NCBI GenBank assembly: GCA_002348705.1
Contig: DEAU01000036.1
Location: forward strand, 1 to 38,206
Source of the DNA: Candidatus Neomicrothrix sp. UBA2974
Lineage (GTDB): Bacteria; Actinomycetota; Acidimicrobiia; Acidimicrobiales; MedAcidi-G1
DNA: 38,206 nucleotides
Direction: 5' to 3'
This document shows, in pieces, positions 17,138 through 25,503 of this stretch (position 1 is the stretch's first letter; each line of letters begins with the position of its first letter). The notes under the pieces are model-generated. The model had not been told where the DNA came from. It did not search any database and worked only from the letters and a program-made list of their open reading frames with translations. A program made the translations under genes and the position numbers.

Positions 17138-18399
17138 TCCCAATCGCCGGCAAAGCCGATCGCCTCGTCCCATGAGGCGCCATCGTCGAGCAATGCCTTG
17201 GCTTGCATTACGTGCCTCGGGCGGTTCATGCCAAGCACGGCATGGAAGGAATCGCCCTGACCGAAAAAGGCGACAAACCGGTGCTCTTTCGTCGACCCAG
17301 CTACCACTCGAACATCATCTTCGGGATTCGGCCGACCAGCCAACTGCAACTTCCGGTCGTACTGGTCGCTCCAGAACCATGGCACGGGCGCGAAGGGCTC
17401 GGCCTCCTCGTCAGCGACCAACAGGCGACGAGCGGCATGCGCGCCCTGCTGGACGGCGTTGTCCCAGTGTTCCAATCTCATGGCCTCTCCATACCGCGGG
17501 TTGAACCAACGAGCCACGTCACCTGCGGCCACAACACCAGGGGCGGCAAGACACGTCTCGTCACAGACCACACCATCATCGAGGGTCAGGCCGGAGCCCT
17601 CCAACCATTCGACGTTGGGGATCACCCCAATCCCCACCACTACAAGGTCGGCACCCAGTTCGTTTCCATCTTCGAGGCGGAGGCCAGTGATCCGACCGGT
17701 TCCGTTCGAACCATCGGTCAACACAGCTTCCACGCCGGTCCCGGTGCGTAGGTCTACCCCACGGTGCCGATGCAGATCGGCTAGTACGGCGCCCATCTCG
17801 GGTCCCAGCACTCGGCCGAACGGCGTATCCAGAGCCTCGACCATGATCACTTCGGCTCCCGCCTCGACCGCGGTAGATGCCACCTCAGCACCAATGAAGC
17901 CGGCACCGACGACTACTACCTGACGAGCACCATCAGATATAGCTGACGCAATTGCGTCGGAGTCGTCGATAGTCCTCAGCGTGTGGACTCCAGCAACTCC
18001 TTCAGCCCCTAACAGGCTTCGGCAGCGAGCACCGGTGGCAATGACCAATCCGTCGAAGAGTTCAGGCGTGCCATCAACCTCCAGTTCGCGAGCCGAGACG
18101 TCCAAGCCCGTAGCACAACAGCCAAGCCGAAGGTCGAGATCTAGCTCTGCAGCCTTCTCGGGCGTTAGAAGATCTACTCGGTCACGTCCGACGGCGCCTG
18201 CCAAGTACTTCTTGGACAGTGGCGGCCGGTCATACGGCGCATGAAGCTCATCGCCAAGAAGCGAGATCCGACCTTCGAACCCCTCGCGGCGCAGTGTTTC
18301 AGCAGCCCATAGGCCGGCCAAAGAGGCGCCGACAATGGTCACCGAAGAGCGCACCGTCACTGGTCGATGGGCCCTATTCCGCCCGTTGACAACAGCCAC
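17134..18399 (-). CDS. FAD-dependent NAD(P)H ferredoxin reductase
   Basis: The 421-residue flavoprotein transfers electrons from NAD(P)H to a small ferredoxin, as in the rubredoxin/putidaredoxin/rhodocoxin reductase family. The FAD-binding motif VGASLAG is at 23-29, the second dinucleotide motif VVGAGFIGAEVAS lies near 155-170, and the GDVA motif for FAD ribityl binding is followed by the family block LEHWDNAVQQG. The GTG start lies one base after the ferredoxin stop, so the two genes are a natural pair. No cytochrome P450 or oxygenase, the usual electron acceptor, is found nearby. Confidence 0.88.
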   Translation of the reverse strand: MAVVNGRNRAHRPVTVRSSVTIVGASLAGLWAAETLRREGFEGRISLLGDELHAPYDRPPLSKKYLAGAVGRDRVDLLTPEKAAELDLDLRLGCCATGLDVSARELEVDGTPELFDGLVIATGARCRSLLGAEGVAGVHTLRTIDDSDAIASAISDGARQVVVVGAGFIGAEVASTAVEAGAEVIMVEALDTPFGRVLGPEMGAVLADLHRHRGVDLRTGTGVEAVLTDGSNGTGRITGLRLEDGNELGADLVVVGIGVIPNVEWLEGSGLTLDDGVVCDETCLAAPGVVAAGDVARWFNPRYGEAMRLEHWDNAVQQGAHAARRLLVADEEAEPFAPVPWFWSDQYDRKLQLAGRPNPEDDVRVVAGSTKEHRFVAFFGQGDSFHAVLGMNRPRHVMQAKALLDDGASWDEAIGFAGDWE

Positions 18400-18400
18400 C

Positions 18401-18592
18401 TCAGTTCTCTACAGCGATGGCCTGTTTGGGACAGCGCTGGACCGCTTCCTCCAGAGCCGCCCGCCGGTCGTCTGCAGGCTGCTCTTCGAGGACGTAAAGG
18501 AAATCGTCATCCCTCACTTCGAAAATGTCAGGGGCAATCTGCATGCAGATGGCGTTGCTCTCGCATAGGTCATAGTCGACGATGACTCGCAC
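18401..18592 (-). CDS. 3Fe-4S ferredoxin
   Basis: A 63-residue single-cluster ferredoxin. The three cluster ligands are C10, C16 and C54, in the pattern Cx2Nx2C ... CP. In actinobacterial P450 ferredoxins the middle residue of Cx2XX2C varies, and the fourth Cys is missing, giving a 3Fe-4S cluster. The rest is acidic (VRDDDF; EEQPADDRRAALEEA), as expected for docking to a reductase. The GTG start has a strong AGGGAGGA ribosome binding site 7-8 bases upstream. It is immediately followed by its likely reductase. The 109 bases upstream hold a short palindrome GCCCGGGC (18607-18614) but no gene. Confidence 0.9.
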   Translation of the reverse strand: MRVIVDYDLCESNAICMQIAPDIFEVRDDDFLYVLEEQPADDRRAALEEAVQRCPKQAIAVEN

Positions 18593-18701
18593 GGCTATTC
18601 CTCCCTGCCCGGGCGGTCGGTGGGCAGTCCCGGGGCAACTGAAAACCTAGGCGCTCGGAGAGTCCCAGGACTCGTTTCACTATGCACCAAAATGGACCCT
18701 G

Positions 18702-19871
18702 TCATGGCTTGTCGGCGCCAACTATCCACATGGCGAAGTATTGAGCCCCTCCCCCGTAAGCATGGCCAAGGGTCCGTCGGGCCCCGTCCACCTGATGATC
18801 GCCAGCTAAGCCCCGCACCTGAAGGGCGGCCTCCGCGAATCGGATCATCCCAGAGGCCCCGATCGGGTTGGAAGACAGCACCCCGCCTGAGCAGTTCACT
18901 GGAAGGTCTCCGCCGTCCAGTGCCGTCGATCCATCCTCAACCATGCGCCAACCGTGGTCTCGTTCGGCAAAGCCGAGGCTCTCCAGCCACATCGGCTCGT
19001 ACCAAGAGAACGGAACGTATATCTCGGCAGCATCTATCTCGGCCCGCGGGTTCATGATCCCTGCCTGGGAGAACACGTCTGCAGCACAATCCTGACTCGC
19101 TTGAGGGTCGACCTCGTCGCGACCAGGGAAGTTGTTGGACTCGGATCGCATGGCAGTGCCATGGACCCATGCCACCGGCCGCCCCGCAGCGTCGCCGGCC
19201 TCTTCATCGCCTAGAACCATTGCGCATGCTCCATCCGATGACGGGCAGGTTTCCGAGTATCGGATGGGGTCCCACAGCATTGGCGCATCGACCACCTGAT
19301 CAAAGGTCAGGTCATGCTGGTGAAGGTGTGCATAAGGATTGCGCAGAGCCTGGCGGCGATCCTTGAACGCGACCATACAACCGACCAACTCTGGTGCCCC
19401 GGAGCGCTCTATGTACTGACGGATAATCGGCGAGAAGTAGCCACCGGCACCAGCGTTGATGGATACCGAGAACGGTTGGGGAAGCGACAGCGCCCATGTC
19501 GCGTTGGACTCCGACTGCTTCTCAAACCCAAGGGTTAGAACACGGCGGTGGATTCGGGATCGGATCAGTGAAGTAGCAACCAGAGCGGTGGAACCGCCGA
19601 CAGACCCTGCTGTATGGACTCGCAAGATGGGCTTGCCGCCACAGCAAAGGGCGTCGGCGAGGAATAGCTCTGGCATCATGAGGCCCTCGAAGAAGTCAGG
19701 TGCCTTTCCGATTACCACCGCGTCGATATCAGCCCAGGTGCAGGCTGCGTCCTCTAAGGCCCGATGGGCCGCCTCACGGACGAGCCCAGCGATGGAAACA
19801 TCCCCACGGGTAGCCCGGTACTCGGTCTGCCCGACGCCAAGGACCGCTGTGTGCTCGCCAAGGGACCCCAC
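18702..19871 (-). CDS. Thiolase-fold protein (SCP-x/Ltp type), Cys nucleophile replaced by Ser
   Basis: The 389-residue thiolase superfamily member belongs to the lipid-transfer/SCP-x group. Aligning HTAGSVGGSTAL with the usual NNCSTGSTAL block puts Ser90 at the nucleophilic Cys. The C-terminal NCSGG-like segment (NCSGGVLSSNPIGASG) and the GHAYGGGAQ segment with the active-site His are kept. Relatives such as Ltp2 are not thiolases but steroid side-chain aldolases that pair with a DUF35 protein, so a retro-aldol or other C-C cleavage role is plausible. It starts with GTG two bases after the stop of a second thiolase-fold gene, and a DUF35 gene precedes both. Confidence 0.85.
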   Translation of the reverse strand: MGSLGEHTAVLGVGQTEYRATRGDVSIAGLVREAAHRALEDAACTWADIDAVVIGKAPDFFEGLMMPELFLADALCCGGKPILRVHTAGSVGGSTALVATSLIRSRIHRRVLTLGFEKQSESNATWALSLPQPFSVSINAGAGGYFSPIIRQYIERSGAPELVGCMVAFKDRRQALRNPYAHLHQHDLTFDQVVDAPMLWDPIRYSETCPSSDGACAMVLGDEEAGDAAGRPVAWVHGTAMRSESNNFPGRDEVDPQASQDCAADVFSQAGIMNPRAEIDAAEIYVPFSWYEPMWLESLGFAERDHGWRMVEDGSTALDGGDLPVNCSGGVLSSNPIGASGMIRFAEAALQVRGLAGDHQVDGARRTLGHAYGGGAQYFAMWIVGADKP

Positions 19872-19873
19872 CG

Positions 19874-20929
19874 CTAGTCGCCCTCCAGCACGCAGATCAG
19901 GTTCTGCTGGAGGCAGGGGCCCGAGGAGGCGTGCGCCAGTCCACGGTCAACTTCGCCCGACGAGATTCGACTCGCCACCTCTGCTATTCGGACAAGCCCT
20001 GAGGCCATAAGCGTGTCGGCCGCTAGGGAGCCACCTGACGGATCAACCAATACTCCATCGGATAAGCCAATCTCCTTGACCAACAAGTGCGCTTGGGCGG
20101 TGCTAGCCACGTGCAACTCAGCAACATCGAGTCGATCAGTCTTCACTCCGGCCCGTTGGGCAGCCATCGCAGCTGACGGTGCCCGGGTGAGATCGCGAAG
20201 CCCAAGAGCCTGAGGGTCGATCCGGTGGTCAATGCCGGTTATCCAAGCCGGTCGTTCGCATAAGGAACGGGCCCGATTGCCGGCGGCCAACACAACAGCA
20301 CACCCACCGTCCGACTCCGCCGAAAGATCCGATGGCCTTAGCGGATCGGCCACCACTGGCTCAGCCAGCACATCGCTGACCGTCAACTCACTAGAAGACC
20401 GCAGCGCATTCGGATTGCCGACGGCATTCCGCTGGCTGCGCACTGCCACCATAGCTAGGTCCTCAGGTGTGGCTGCTCCGGACTCCAACAAGACACGTGC
20501 CTGTAGGGCTGCGATGGCGTGGGCGTCGGGCCACAAGGGACCGACTACATAGGGATCGAGTTGAGCTGCCAACACGTCCTTCCGACAGCCAGGCGATGAC
20601 TTTCCGTAGGAGTAGACGAGCGCCACATCGGCCTCGCCTGTCTGCAGTTTGACCCATGCCTCGTAAAGTGCGAATGCTCCGTCCATCTCAACGTGGCTCT
20701 CGCTGATCGGAGGCACTGCTCCGACGGCATCCAACGTGTGGACGAACGAGAATGCTTGACCCGCGAGAAAATCGCTGCTGCCAGAACATGTGAAGTCGAC
20801 GTCATCTTGAGTGATTCCCACGGCATCGCGAGCTGCGCTGACCAACGGGACCATGAGTTGGACGTCGGTAGTAAAGGTAAGAGCTTCGACCTGATGGACG
20901 GCGGTCGACACGACCGCGACCTCACGCAT
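19874..20929 (-). CDS. Second thiolase-fold protein lacking the catalytic Cys
   Basis: A 351-residue SCP-x-type thiolase domain protein. At the nucleophile block it reads SESHVEMDGAFAL, with Glu roughly where Cys is expected. The C-terminal blocks are also altered (VDPSGGSLAADTLMASG and HASSGPC). It probably forms a heteromer with the thiolase-fold protein encoded next and with the DUF35 protein, rather than being a thiolase itself. The ATG at 20929 is chosen because AGGAAGG lies 3-4 bases upstream; it overlaps the DUF35 gene by eight bases. A longer frame to 21007 would run deep into that gene. Confidence 0.83.
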   Translation of the reverse strand: MREVAVVSTAVHQVEALTFTTDVQLMVPLVSAARDAVGITQDDVDFTCSGSSDFLAGQAFSFVHTLDAVGAVPPISESHVEMDGAFALYEAWVKLQTGEADVALVYSYGKSSPGCRKDVLAAQLDPYVVGPLWPDAHAIAALQARVLLESGAATPEDLAMVAVRSQRNAVGNPNALRSSSELTVSDVLAEPVVADPLRPSDLSAESDGGCAVVLAAGNRARSLCERPAWITGIDHRIDPQALGLRDLTRAPSAAMAAQRAGVKTDRLDVAELHVASTAQAHLLVKEIGLSDGVLVDPSGGSLAADTLMASGLVRIAEVASRISSGEVDRGLAHASSGPCLQQNLICVLEGD

Positions 20930-21926
20930 CGGCCTTCCTGACATCTGATTCCTGGCCGGCGGACCAGGCCCGGTTGCCGGCCTCATGGGCCGAGACATCA
21001 GGTTCACCGGTGGGCTCCCAGTACAGAACGTTCTCGGCGGTGGGGCCCAGCTCCTCGTCGGGTTTCCAAACCGCCTTGACCCGCATACCGATGCGGACTT
21101 CGTTCACTTCGCAACCTGCCACTAGACCGAGGAATCCGACGTCGGCACCATCCAAGTGGATCCAGGCACTTACATAAGGTGTATCCAAGTCGTTCCTACC
21201 CGGGATGGGTAAGTGGGTGACACAGAAATTCCCAACGTGGCCGGTGTCGGCCAATTCAACCATCTCGTCAGCGACAACCCCGTGACGCGGGTCGATTCCC
21301 CGTGGTGGCACGAAAACAGCGCCATCAACGGGAGACCGGTTGCCCAGGATCCGCTTTGTCGCGTATGCATGGAGGTATTCCTGCGCTGCGGCACTCGGGA
21401 TGAAGTCGTAGTCGAGACGGATCGGGGTCTGGACCGATCGAACCGGCTCCTCGAACGAGCCTTGAGGAGGAGGCGTCGGGTGCACCCCGCAACCCACGGG
21501 AGCGAAACCGACGAGGTCGTGTATGTGGCCGATCCGGTCAGCCGCCCATACCGCCTCCACGCGCATTCCGGTCTCCAGATCTTCGGGTGAATCGACTAGC
21601 ACTCCATGCAAAATCGAGGTGTCGGCGCCGTCGAGTCGAACCAGCGCCAGGCCGTGAGGTCGATTCCATGGCGAACTGGGGCGGGGCGGATCCACCCAAG
21701 TCCAGCTCACGACAATCCCGGTCGAAGCCACCTCGACAATCTCATCAATTGACGCCCCGGTAACCGGATCGGCCTCGAGCGGAGGCACTACGACTCGTCC
21801 GTCTGAAATCCGGACCCCAATGATCCGACCATCGCGCAAACCAGTCAGGAAGGCGCCAACCACCGGGCCGGTAGTCCGGGTAAACGGGTATTCGACGACC
21901 AAATCGGCCCGCAAACGCTCAGCCAT
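20922..21926 (-). CDS. Tandem DUF35 OB-fold protein
   Basis: A 334-residue protein made of two DUF35/OB-fold units, about 15-140 and 175-300. DUF35 proteins are partners of SCP-x-type thiolases and bind acyl-CoA. Each unit keeps the VPP motif after the hairpin (GRVVVPP; GAVFVPP) and the GMRVxAVW end of the OB-fold. The CxxC pairs of the usual zinc ribbon are absent from both units. I chose the ATG at 21926; the frame can extend to a TTG at 21947. It overlaps the following thiolase gene by eight bases, which fits an obligate complex of the three products. Confidence 0.82.
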   Translation of the reverse strand: MAERLRADLVVEYPFTRTTGPVVGAFLTGLRDGRIIGVRISDGRVVVPPLEADPVTGASIDEIVEVASTGIVVSWTWVDPPRPSSPWNRPHGLALVRLDGADTSILHGVLVDSPEDLETGMRVEAVWAADRIGHIHDLVGFAPVGCGVHPTPPPQGSFEEPVRSVQTPIRLDYDFIPSAAAQEYLHAYATKRILGNRSPVDGAVFVPPRGIDPRHGVVADEMVELADTGHVGNFCVTHLPIPGRNDLDTPYVSAWIHLDGADVGFLGLVAGCEVNEVRIGMRVKAVWKPDEELGPTAENVLYWEPTGEPDVSAHEAGNRAWSAGQESDVRKADA

Positions 21927-21977
21927 GGAAGTGGGCCGCCCTGTCAAAAGTTTTCCGGTCAGGGGGTCGGGGCGGAA

Positions 21978-23060
21978 TCAGAAGTCGATGACCTGGCGAA
22001 TGACGTCGGCATCACCCATGCAAGCCAAGGCGTCGTTGATTTCGTCGATCTGGATGCGCCGGGTGATCATCCCCTCAAGGTCAAGCCGCCCCGACTTATA
22101 GAGCCGAAGGAACCGATTGAAGTCAGTTCGAACGTCGGCTCCCCCATACATTGAGCCAACGAGGGTCTTCTCGGAGAAGAACATCTCGAAGGCCGAAAGT
22201 GCGAAGGTCTCCTCAGCCCGGCCCACCCCGACGATGCACGCTGTGCCACCTCGGCGAGTCATGTCGAAGGCTTGGCGCATAGTGGCAGGCATACCTATGC
22301 ACTCCAAGGTGAAATCAAAACCCTCTCCACCGGTAACTTCGGCCAGAGCTCCCGGAAGGTCGTCAGGGGTGACTCCATGAGTGGCTCCAAAAGCCTTCGC
22401 CCGATCCAGCTTTCCCTCATGGAGATCGACAGCCACGATCTCAGCTGCACCAGCCACCCGCGCACCCTGGATCGCCGCCACTCCGACTCCTCCAGCACCA
22501 ATGATCAACACCGAGGAACCCGGACTGACCTTCGCTGTGTTGAGAGCCGCACCAACCCCGGTGGTAACACCACAACCAACCAGCGCGGCTACGTCAAGCG
22601 GAATGTCATCGTCAATCTTCACCGCTGCTAGACCGGGCACGATGGTCTCCTCAGCGAACGTGCCACAGCCCGTCATCGATCCGATCACTGTGTCGCCCCG
22701 ACGGAACTGCTGGTTGGTGCCCATGGCCACCAGACCATTCATGCACAAGTTGGGCTGACCGCGACCGGTGCAGTACGGGCAAGCACCACAAGGGGGCGAG
22801 AAGGCAATGATCACATGGTCGCCGGGCGCCACATGGCTGACGCCGTCACCAACGGCAGTGACCACACCAGCCCCCTCATGGCCGAGGACAGCAGGTGGCG
22901 CGAGCGGAATAGTTCCGTTCATGGTGGACAGATCCGAGTGGCAGACGCCGCTGTGGGCGATCTTCACCTGGACATCTCCGGCGGCAAGGTCCCGAAGCGT
23001 CACGTCGTCAGCGACGACAAGTTCTTCGGTAGGCGTCTCCATCAGGATCGCTGCGAGCAT
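21978..23060 (-). CDS. Zinc-dependent alcohol dehydrogenase (MDR family)
   Basis: The 360-residue NAD(P)-dependent dehydrogenase has catalytic zinc ligands C40 and H61-E62 (GHEGAG), structural zinc cysteines C91, C94, C97 and C106, and the nucleotide motif GAGGVG near 180. It resembles the class III/benzyl-alcohol-type enzymes of actinobacteria that oxidise primary or hydroxyacyl alcohols. The ATG at 23060 has GGAGAG six bases upstream and was preferred to a longer start at 23099. It is the first gene of a leftward series with the DUF35 and thiolase-fold genes, so it probably handles an alcohol or aldehyde in the same pathway. Confidence 0.9.
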   Translation of the reverse strand: MLAAILMETPTEELVVADDVTLRDLAAGDVQVKIAHSGVCHSDLSTMNGTIPLAPPAVLGHEGAGVVTAVGDGVSHVAPGDHVIIAFSPPCGACPYCTGRGQPNLCMNGLVAMGTNQQFRRGDTVIGSMTGCGTFAEETIVPGLAAVKIDDDIPLDVAALVGCGVTTGVGAALNTAKVSPGSSVLIIGAGGVGVAAIQGARVAGAAEIVAVDLHEGKLDRAKAFGATHGVTPDDLPGALAEVTGGEGFDFTLECIGMPATMRQAFDMTRRGGTACIVGVGRAEETFALSAFEMFFSEKTLVGSMYGGADVRTDFNRFLRLYKSGRLDLEGMITRRIQIDEINDALACMGDADVIRQVIDF

Positions 23061-23121
23061 GGAAATCTCTCCAATTCCAGACACCGCGGGTGGTGCCAAC
23101 GTGGCGAAGGTACCGGCCAGC

Positions 23122-23144
23122 CGTCGGGTGAGAGAAACCCGACG
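23122..23144 (-). promoter_or_regulatory. Inverted repeat between divergent genes
   Basis: CGTCGGGT and ACCCGACG form a perfect 8-bp inverted repeat with a 7-base loop, 62 bases before the dehydrogenase ATG and 54 before the crotonase ATG. Either an operator or a hairpin in the 5' leader; strand is arbitrary. Confidence 0.45.
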
Positions 23145-23176
23145 CGGATGAAGCCCACAAGTTCCAGCATGAATAA

Positions 23177-23191
23177 GGACCGCTACGGTCC
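23177..23191 (+). promoter_or_regulatory. Palindrome overlapping a putative -10 box
   Basis: GGACCGCTACGGTCC is a perfect 6-bp palindrome with a 3-base centre. It contains TACGGT (23184-23189), a possible -10 box eight bases before the ATG of the crotonase at 23198. A repressor bound here would block that promoter. Confidence 0.45.
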
Positions 23192-23197
23192 GCTCCT

Positions 23198-24013
23198 ATG
23201 GATTTGAGGTCAACCAAATATGAGGTACTCGGCACCACCGCTGTGGTGTTCTTGTCGCGCCCCGAACGACACAACGCATGGACCGGGCGCATGCACACCG
23301 AATATCGGTGGCTGTTGGAGCAAGCTGAATCAGACCCCTCCGTTAAGGCAGTCGTAGTGACCGGCGATCCAGAAGGTGGCACCTTTTGCGTTGGCGCCGA
23401 CGCTAAAGCCTTGCAGGGTCATGCTGAACGGGGAGACTACGACGACGGGGTCTTAGGCAACGTTTCACGCCCTGGCTTCGGGGTTGACCGGGCTTTCGAC
23501 GCTGACTTCGTATACCACTTCGGACTGGAAAAACCCGTTGTTGCAGCCATCAACGGAGCGACGGCCGGTGTGGGACTGGTTCTGGCTTGTTTTGCCGACC
23601 TGCGATTCGCCGTGCCAGGCGCCAAACTGACTGCTGCCCATGGGAAGTTGGGCCTTCCTGCTGAATATGGACTTTCCTGGCAACTTCCCCGCTTGATCGG
23701 CCTAAGCCGGGCCAACGACATACTCCTGACCAGCCGAGTGGTAGGCACTGATGAGGCCCACGAAATGGGTCTCGTAAATGGCCTCTTCGACGACGCTCTG
23801 GCCGGAACGCTCGCTTGGATAGAAGAATTCTTGGGCCCGGTGGCTCGGTCTAGCTTGTCCGCCACCCGACGTCAGGTCTACCTAGACCTCCATCGGAACG
23901 CGGCGAGCAGCGTGGCCGACTCCTTAAACCGATTTGATGCCCACATAGGGTCTGACCAGTACCTAGAGGGCGTGCAAGCCCTGTCCGAGAAGCGTCGGCC
24001 TGCGTTCGACTGA
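23198..24013 (+). CDS. Enoyl-CoA hydratase/isomerase family protein
   Basis: A 271-residue crotonase. Oxyanion-hole segments are GGTFCVGADAKAL near 62-74 and NGATAGVGLVLACFADLRF near 115-133, followed by the LPAEYGLSWQLPRLIG block typical of an actinobacterial subclass with the acidic residue in PAEYG. It is transcribed divergently from the dehydrogenase/DUF35/thiolase cluster and could supply a hydration step to it. No ribosome binding site precedes the ATG, but a putative -10 box lies 8 bases upstream. Exact reaction is not readable from sequence. Confidence 0.85.
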   Translation: MDLRSTKYEVLGTTAVVFLSRPERHNAWTGRMHTEYRWLLEQAESDPSVKAVVVTGDPEGGTFCVGADAKALQGHAERGDYDDGVLGNVSRPGFGVDRAFDADFVYHFGLEKPVVAAINGATAGVGLVLACFADLRFAVPGAKLTAAHGKLGLPAEYGLSWQLPRLIGLSRANDILLTSRVVGTDEAHEMGLVNGLFDDALAGTLAWIEEFLGPVARSSLSATRRQVYLDLHRNAASSVADSLNRFDAHIGSDQYLEGVQALSEKRRPAFD

Positions 24014-24021
24014 CGGTGACT

Positions 24022-24038
24022 CCGGGACCCGACCCCGG
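24022..24038 (+). terminator. Hairpin between convergent genes
   Basis: CCGGG and CCCGG arms with a 7-base loop lie in the 46-base gap between the crotonase stop and the aldolase stop. It could serve both strands. There is no T-run. Confidence 0.35.
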
Positions 24039-24059
24039 GCCTGCGCCTGATCAGCGTTT

Positions 24060-24956
24060 CTACAAGTCTCCGGCCGCGTAGATTTCGGCTATTGAGGCGT
24101 CGAGCGTTGCATCAAAGTCGTCGGCCGACTGATCAACGACTAAGTCCTCAACAAGCGCCCGGGAGAAGCTGGCCACCATTCCGCGGTTGCGGGAGAGACG
24201 CGCGTTCGCCTCCTCGCGGGAATAACCGCCAGAAAGAGCTACAACCTTGAGCACTTTGGCGTGATCGACTAGTTCGCTGTAGTGATCATCGACTTCGGGC
24301 AGAGTCAGTTTGAACATCACCTGTTGCCCATCCGGCAATTCGTCAAGACCGGCCGTCAGAGCCGCCAGCAGCAGGTCCTCGGCGCTGGCTTTGGACGGGC
24401 TATTGATGTCCACCTCAGGTTCAAGAATGGGAACGAGGCCTTTAGCGAGAATCCGCGCACCTTCGGAAAACTGTTGGTCGACGACAGCCCCAACTCCCGA
24501 CTCACTGGCCACCTTGATAACCGACCGCATCTTGGTTCCGAAGATCCCCTCACCAAGGCCACGGTCGAGTAGAGCTTCCAGATCCGGATTCGGCTTCATC
24601 AACTGCACACCATCCCCTTCGTCAGCCAGACCCTTGTCGACCTTGAGGAAGGGTACGACTCCTTTGTTCTTCCACAGATATTCCGCCGATGGTTGACCCT
24701 CAACCTCGCGGTCCATCGTCCCCTCGAAGAGAATGGCTCCCATCACACGGTCGCCGTTAAAGCTGGGACTAGTAACTATCCGGGCTCTCATCGCGTGGAT
24801 GTGATCGAACATCTCGTCGTCACCGGACCAAGCCTCGTCAGATACCCCGTACTTACGTAATGCTCCCGGCGAGCTACCACCGCTCTGGTCCAGGGCAGCG
24901 ATGAAGCCACGGTGCCTGCGCACCGCCTCTAGTTGGTTCTGGTGCGTCGTAGACAT
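24060..24956 (-). CDS. Class I fructose-bisphosphate aldolase
   Basis: The 298-residue Schiff-base aldolase cleaves fructose 1,6-bisphosphate to dihydroxyacetone phosphate and glyceraldehyde 3-phosphate. Family blocks are GFIAALDQSGGSSPGAL near 14-30, VMFKLTLPEVDDHY, and the C-terminal ALSGGYSREEANARL with RNRGMVASFSRALVEDL. Length matches the compact bacterial class I enzyme (about 295 residues). The ATG at 24956 has an AGGAACGA ribosome binding site. The longer open frame to 25118 overlaps the RraA gene and is spurious. It lies 55 bases downstream of that gene and may be its last operon partner. Confidence 0.9.
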   Translation of the reverse strand: MSTTHQNQLEAVRRHRGFIAALDQSGGSSPGALRKYGVSDEAWSGDDEMFDHIHAMRARIVTSPSFNGDRVMGAILFEGTMDREVEGQPSAEYLWKNKGVVPFLKVDKGLADEGDGVQLMKPNPDLEALLDRGLGEGIFGTKMRSVIKVASESGVGAVVDQQFSEGARILAKGLVPILEPEVDINSPSKASAEDLLLAALTAGLDELPDGQQVMFKLTLPEVDDHYSELVDHAKVLKVVALSGGYSREEANARLSRNRGMVASFSRALVEDLVVDQSADDFDATLDASIAEIYAAGDL

Positions 24957-25011
24957 TCGTTCCTGCAATTCCGTTGGTGTCGTCAGTTGTCTCTTTGGTG
25001 AGAGCGAACCC

Positions 25012-25503
25012 TTAAATTCCAGCCTCAAGGTCGTGGTCGGCAACCACAATCCCATCATCATCAGCCCATAACCACATACCGGGCGCAAGGTCCACGTCAG
25101 CCACGGAAACCAAGACATCCCGGTCGCCCTGACCTCGCTTCACGCTCTTCCGGGGGCAGGTCCCACGTGCACGGATGCCCAGAGACGCCTCCCGGAGCTC
25201 GGCGGCGTCGCGAACGCATCCGTCCACGACGATGCCCGCCCAGCCGTTGTCAACCGCCAGTATGCCGAGGTTCCCGCCGACGAGCGCGTACCTCTTTGAT
25301 CCACCACCAGCGACCACCAATACCCGACCCTCGCCGGGCTCCTCCAGAGCGTCACGCACGAGAGAGTTGTCCTCGAAAACCGAAAGCGTGGTAATTGGCC
25401 CACAGAAAGTCGCCAAACTGCCATATGAAATGAAATCGCCAGAAAGCAAGTGGACGGCGTCGCCATGGTCATCACACAAATCAGCGGTTGGAGTCACCGG
25501 CAT
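25012..25503 (-). CDS. RraA family protein
   Basis: A 163-residue member of the RraA/4-hydroxy-4-methyl-2-oxoglutarate aldolase fold. The signature GGNLGILAVDNGWAGIVVDGCVRDAAEL (residues about 77-104) matches E. coli RraA, an inhibitor of RNase E; related proteins are metal-dependent aldolases. Without biochemical context either role is possible. The ATG lies inside the end of the ArsC-like selenoprotein gene (10-base overlap), so it is probably translated by coupling to it. If the upstream TGA caused termination, ribosome supply here would drop, tying its expression to selenium status (inference). Confidence 0.85.
   Translation of the reverse strand: MPVTPTADLCDDHGDAVHLLSGDFISYGSLATFCGPITTLSVFEDNSLVRDALEEPGEGRVLVVAGGGSKRYALVGGNLGILAVDNGWAGIVVDGCVRDAAELREASLGIRARGTCPRKSVKRGQGDRDVLVSVADVDLAPGMWLWADDDGIVVADHDLEAGI

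Noticed and set aside
24957..25118. N-terminal extension of the FBP aldolase
   Set aside because: It overlaps the RraA gene antisense-free but in another frame, and a good ribosome binding site precedes the ATG at 24956.
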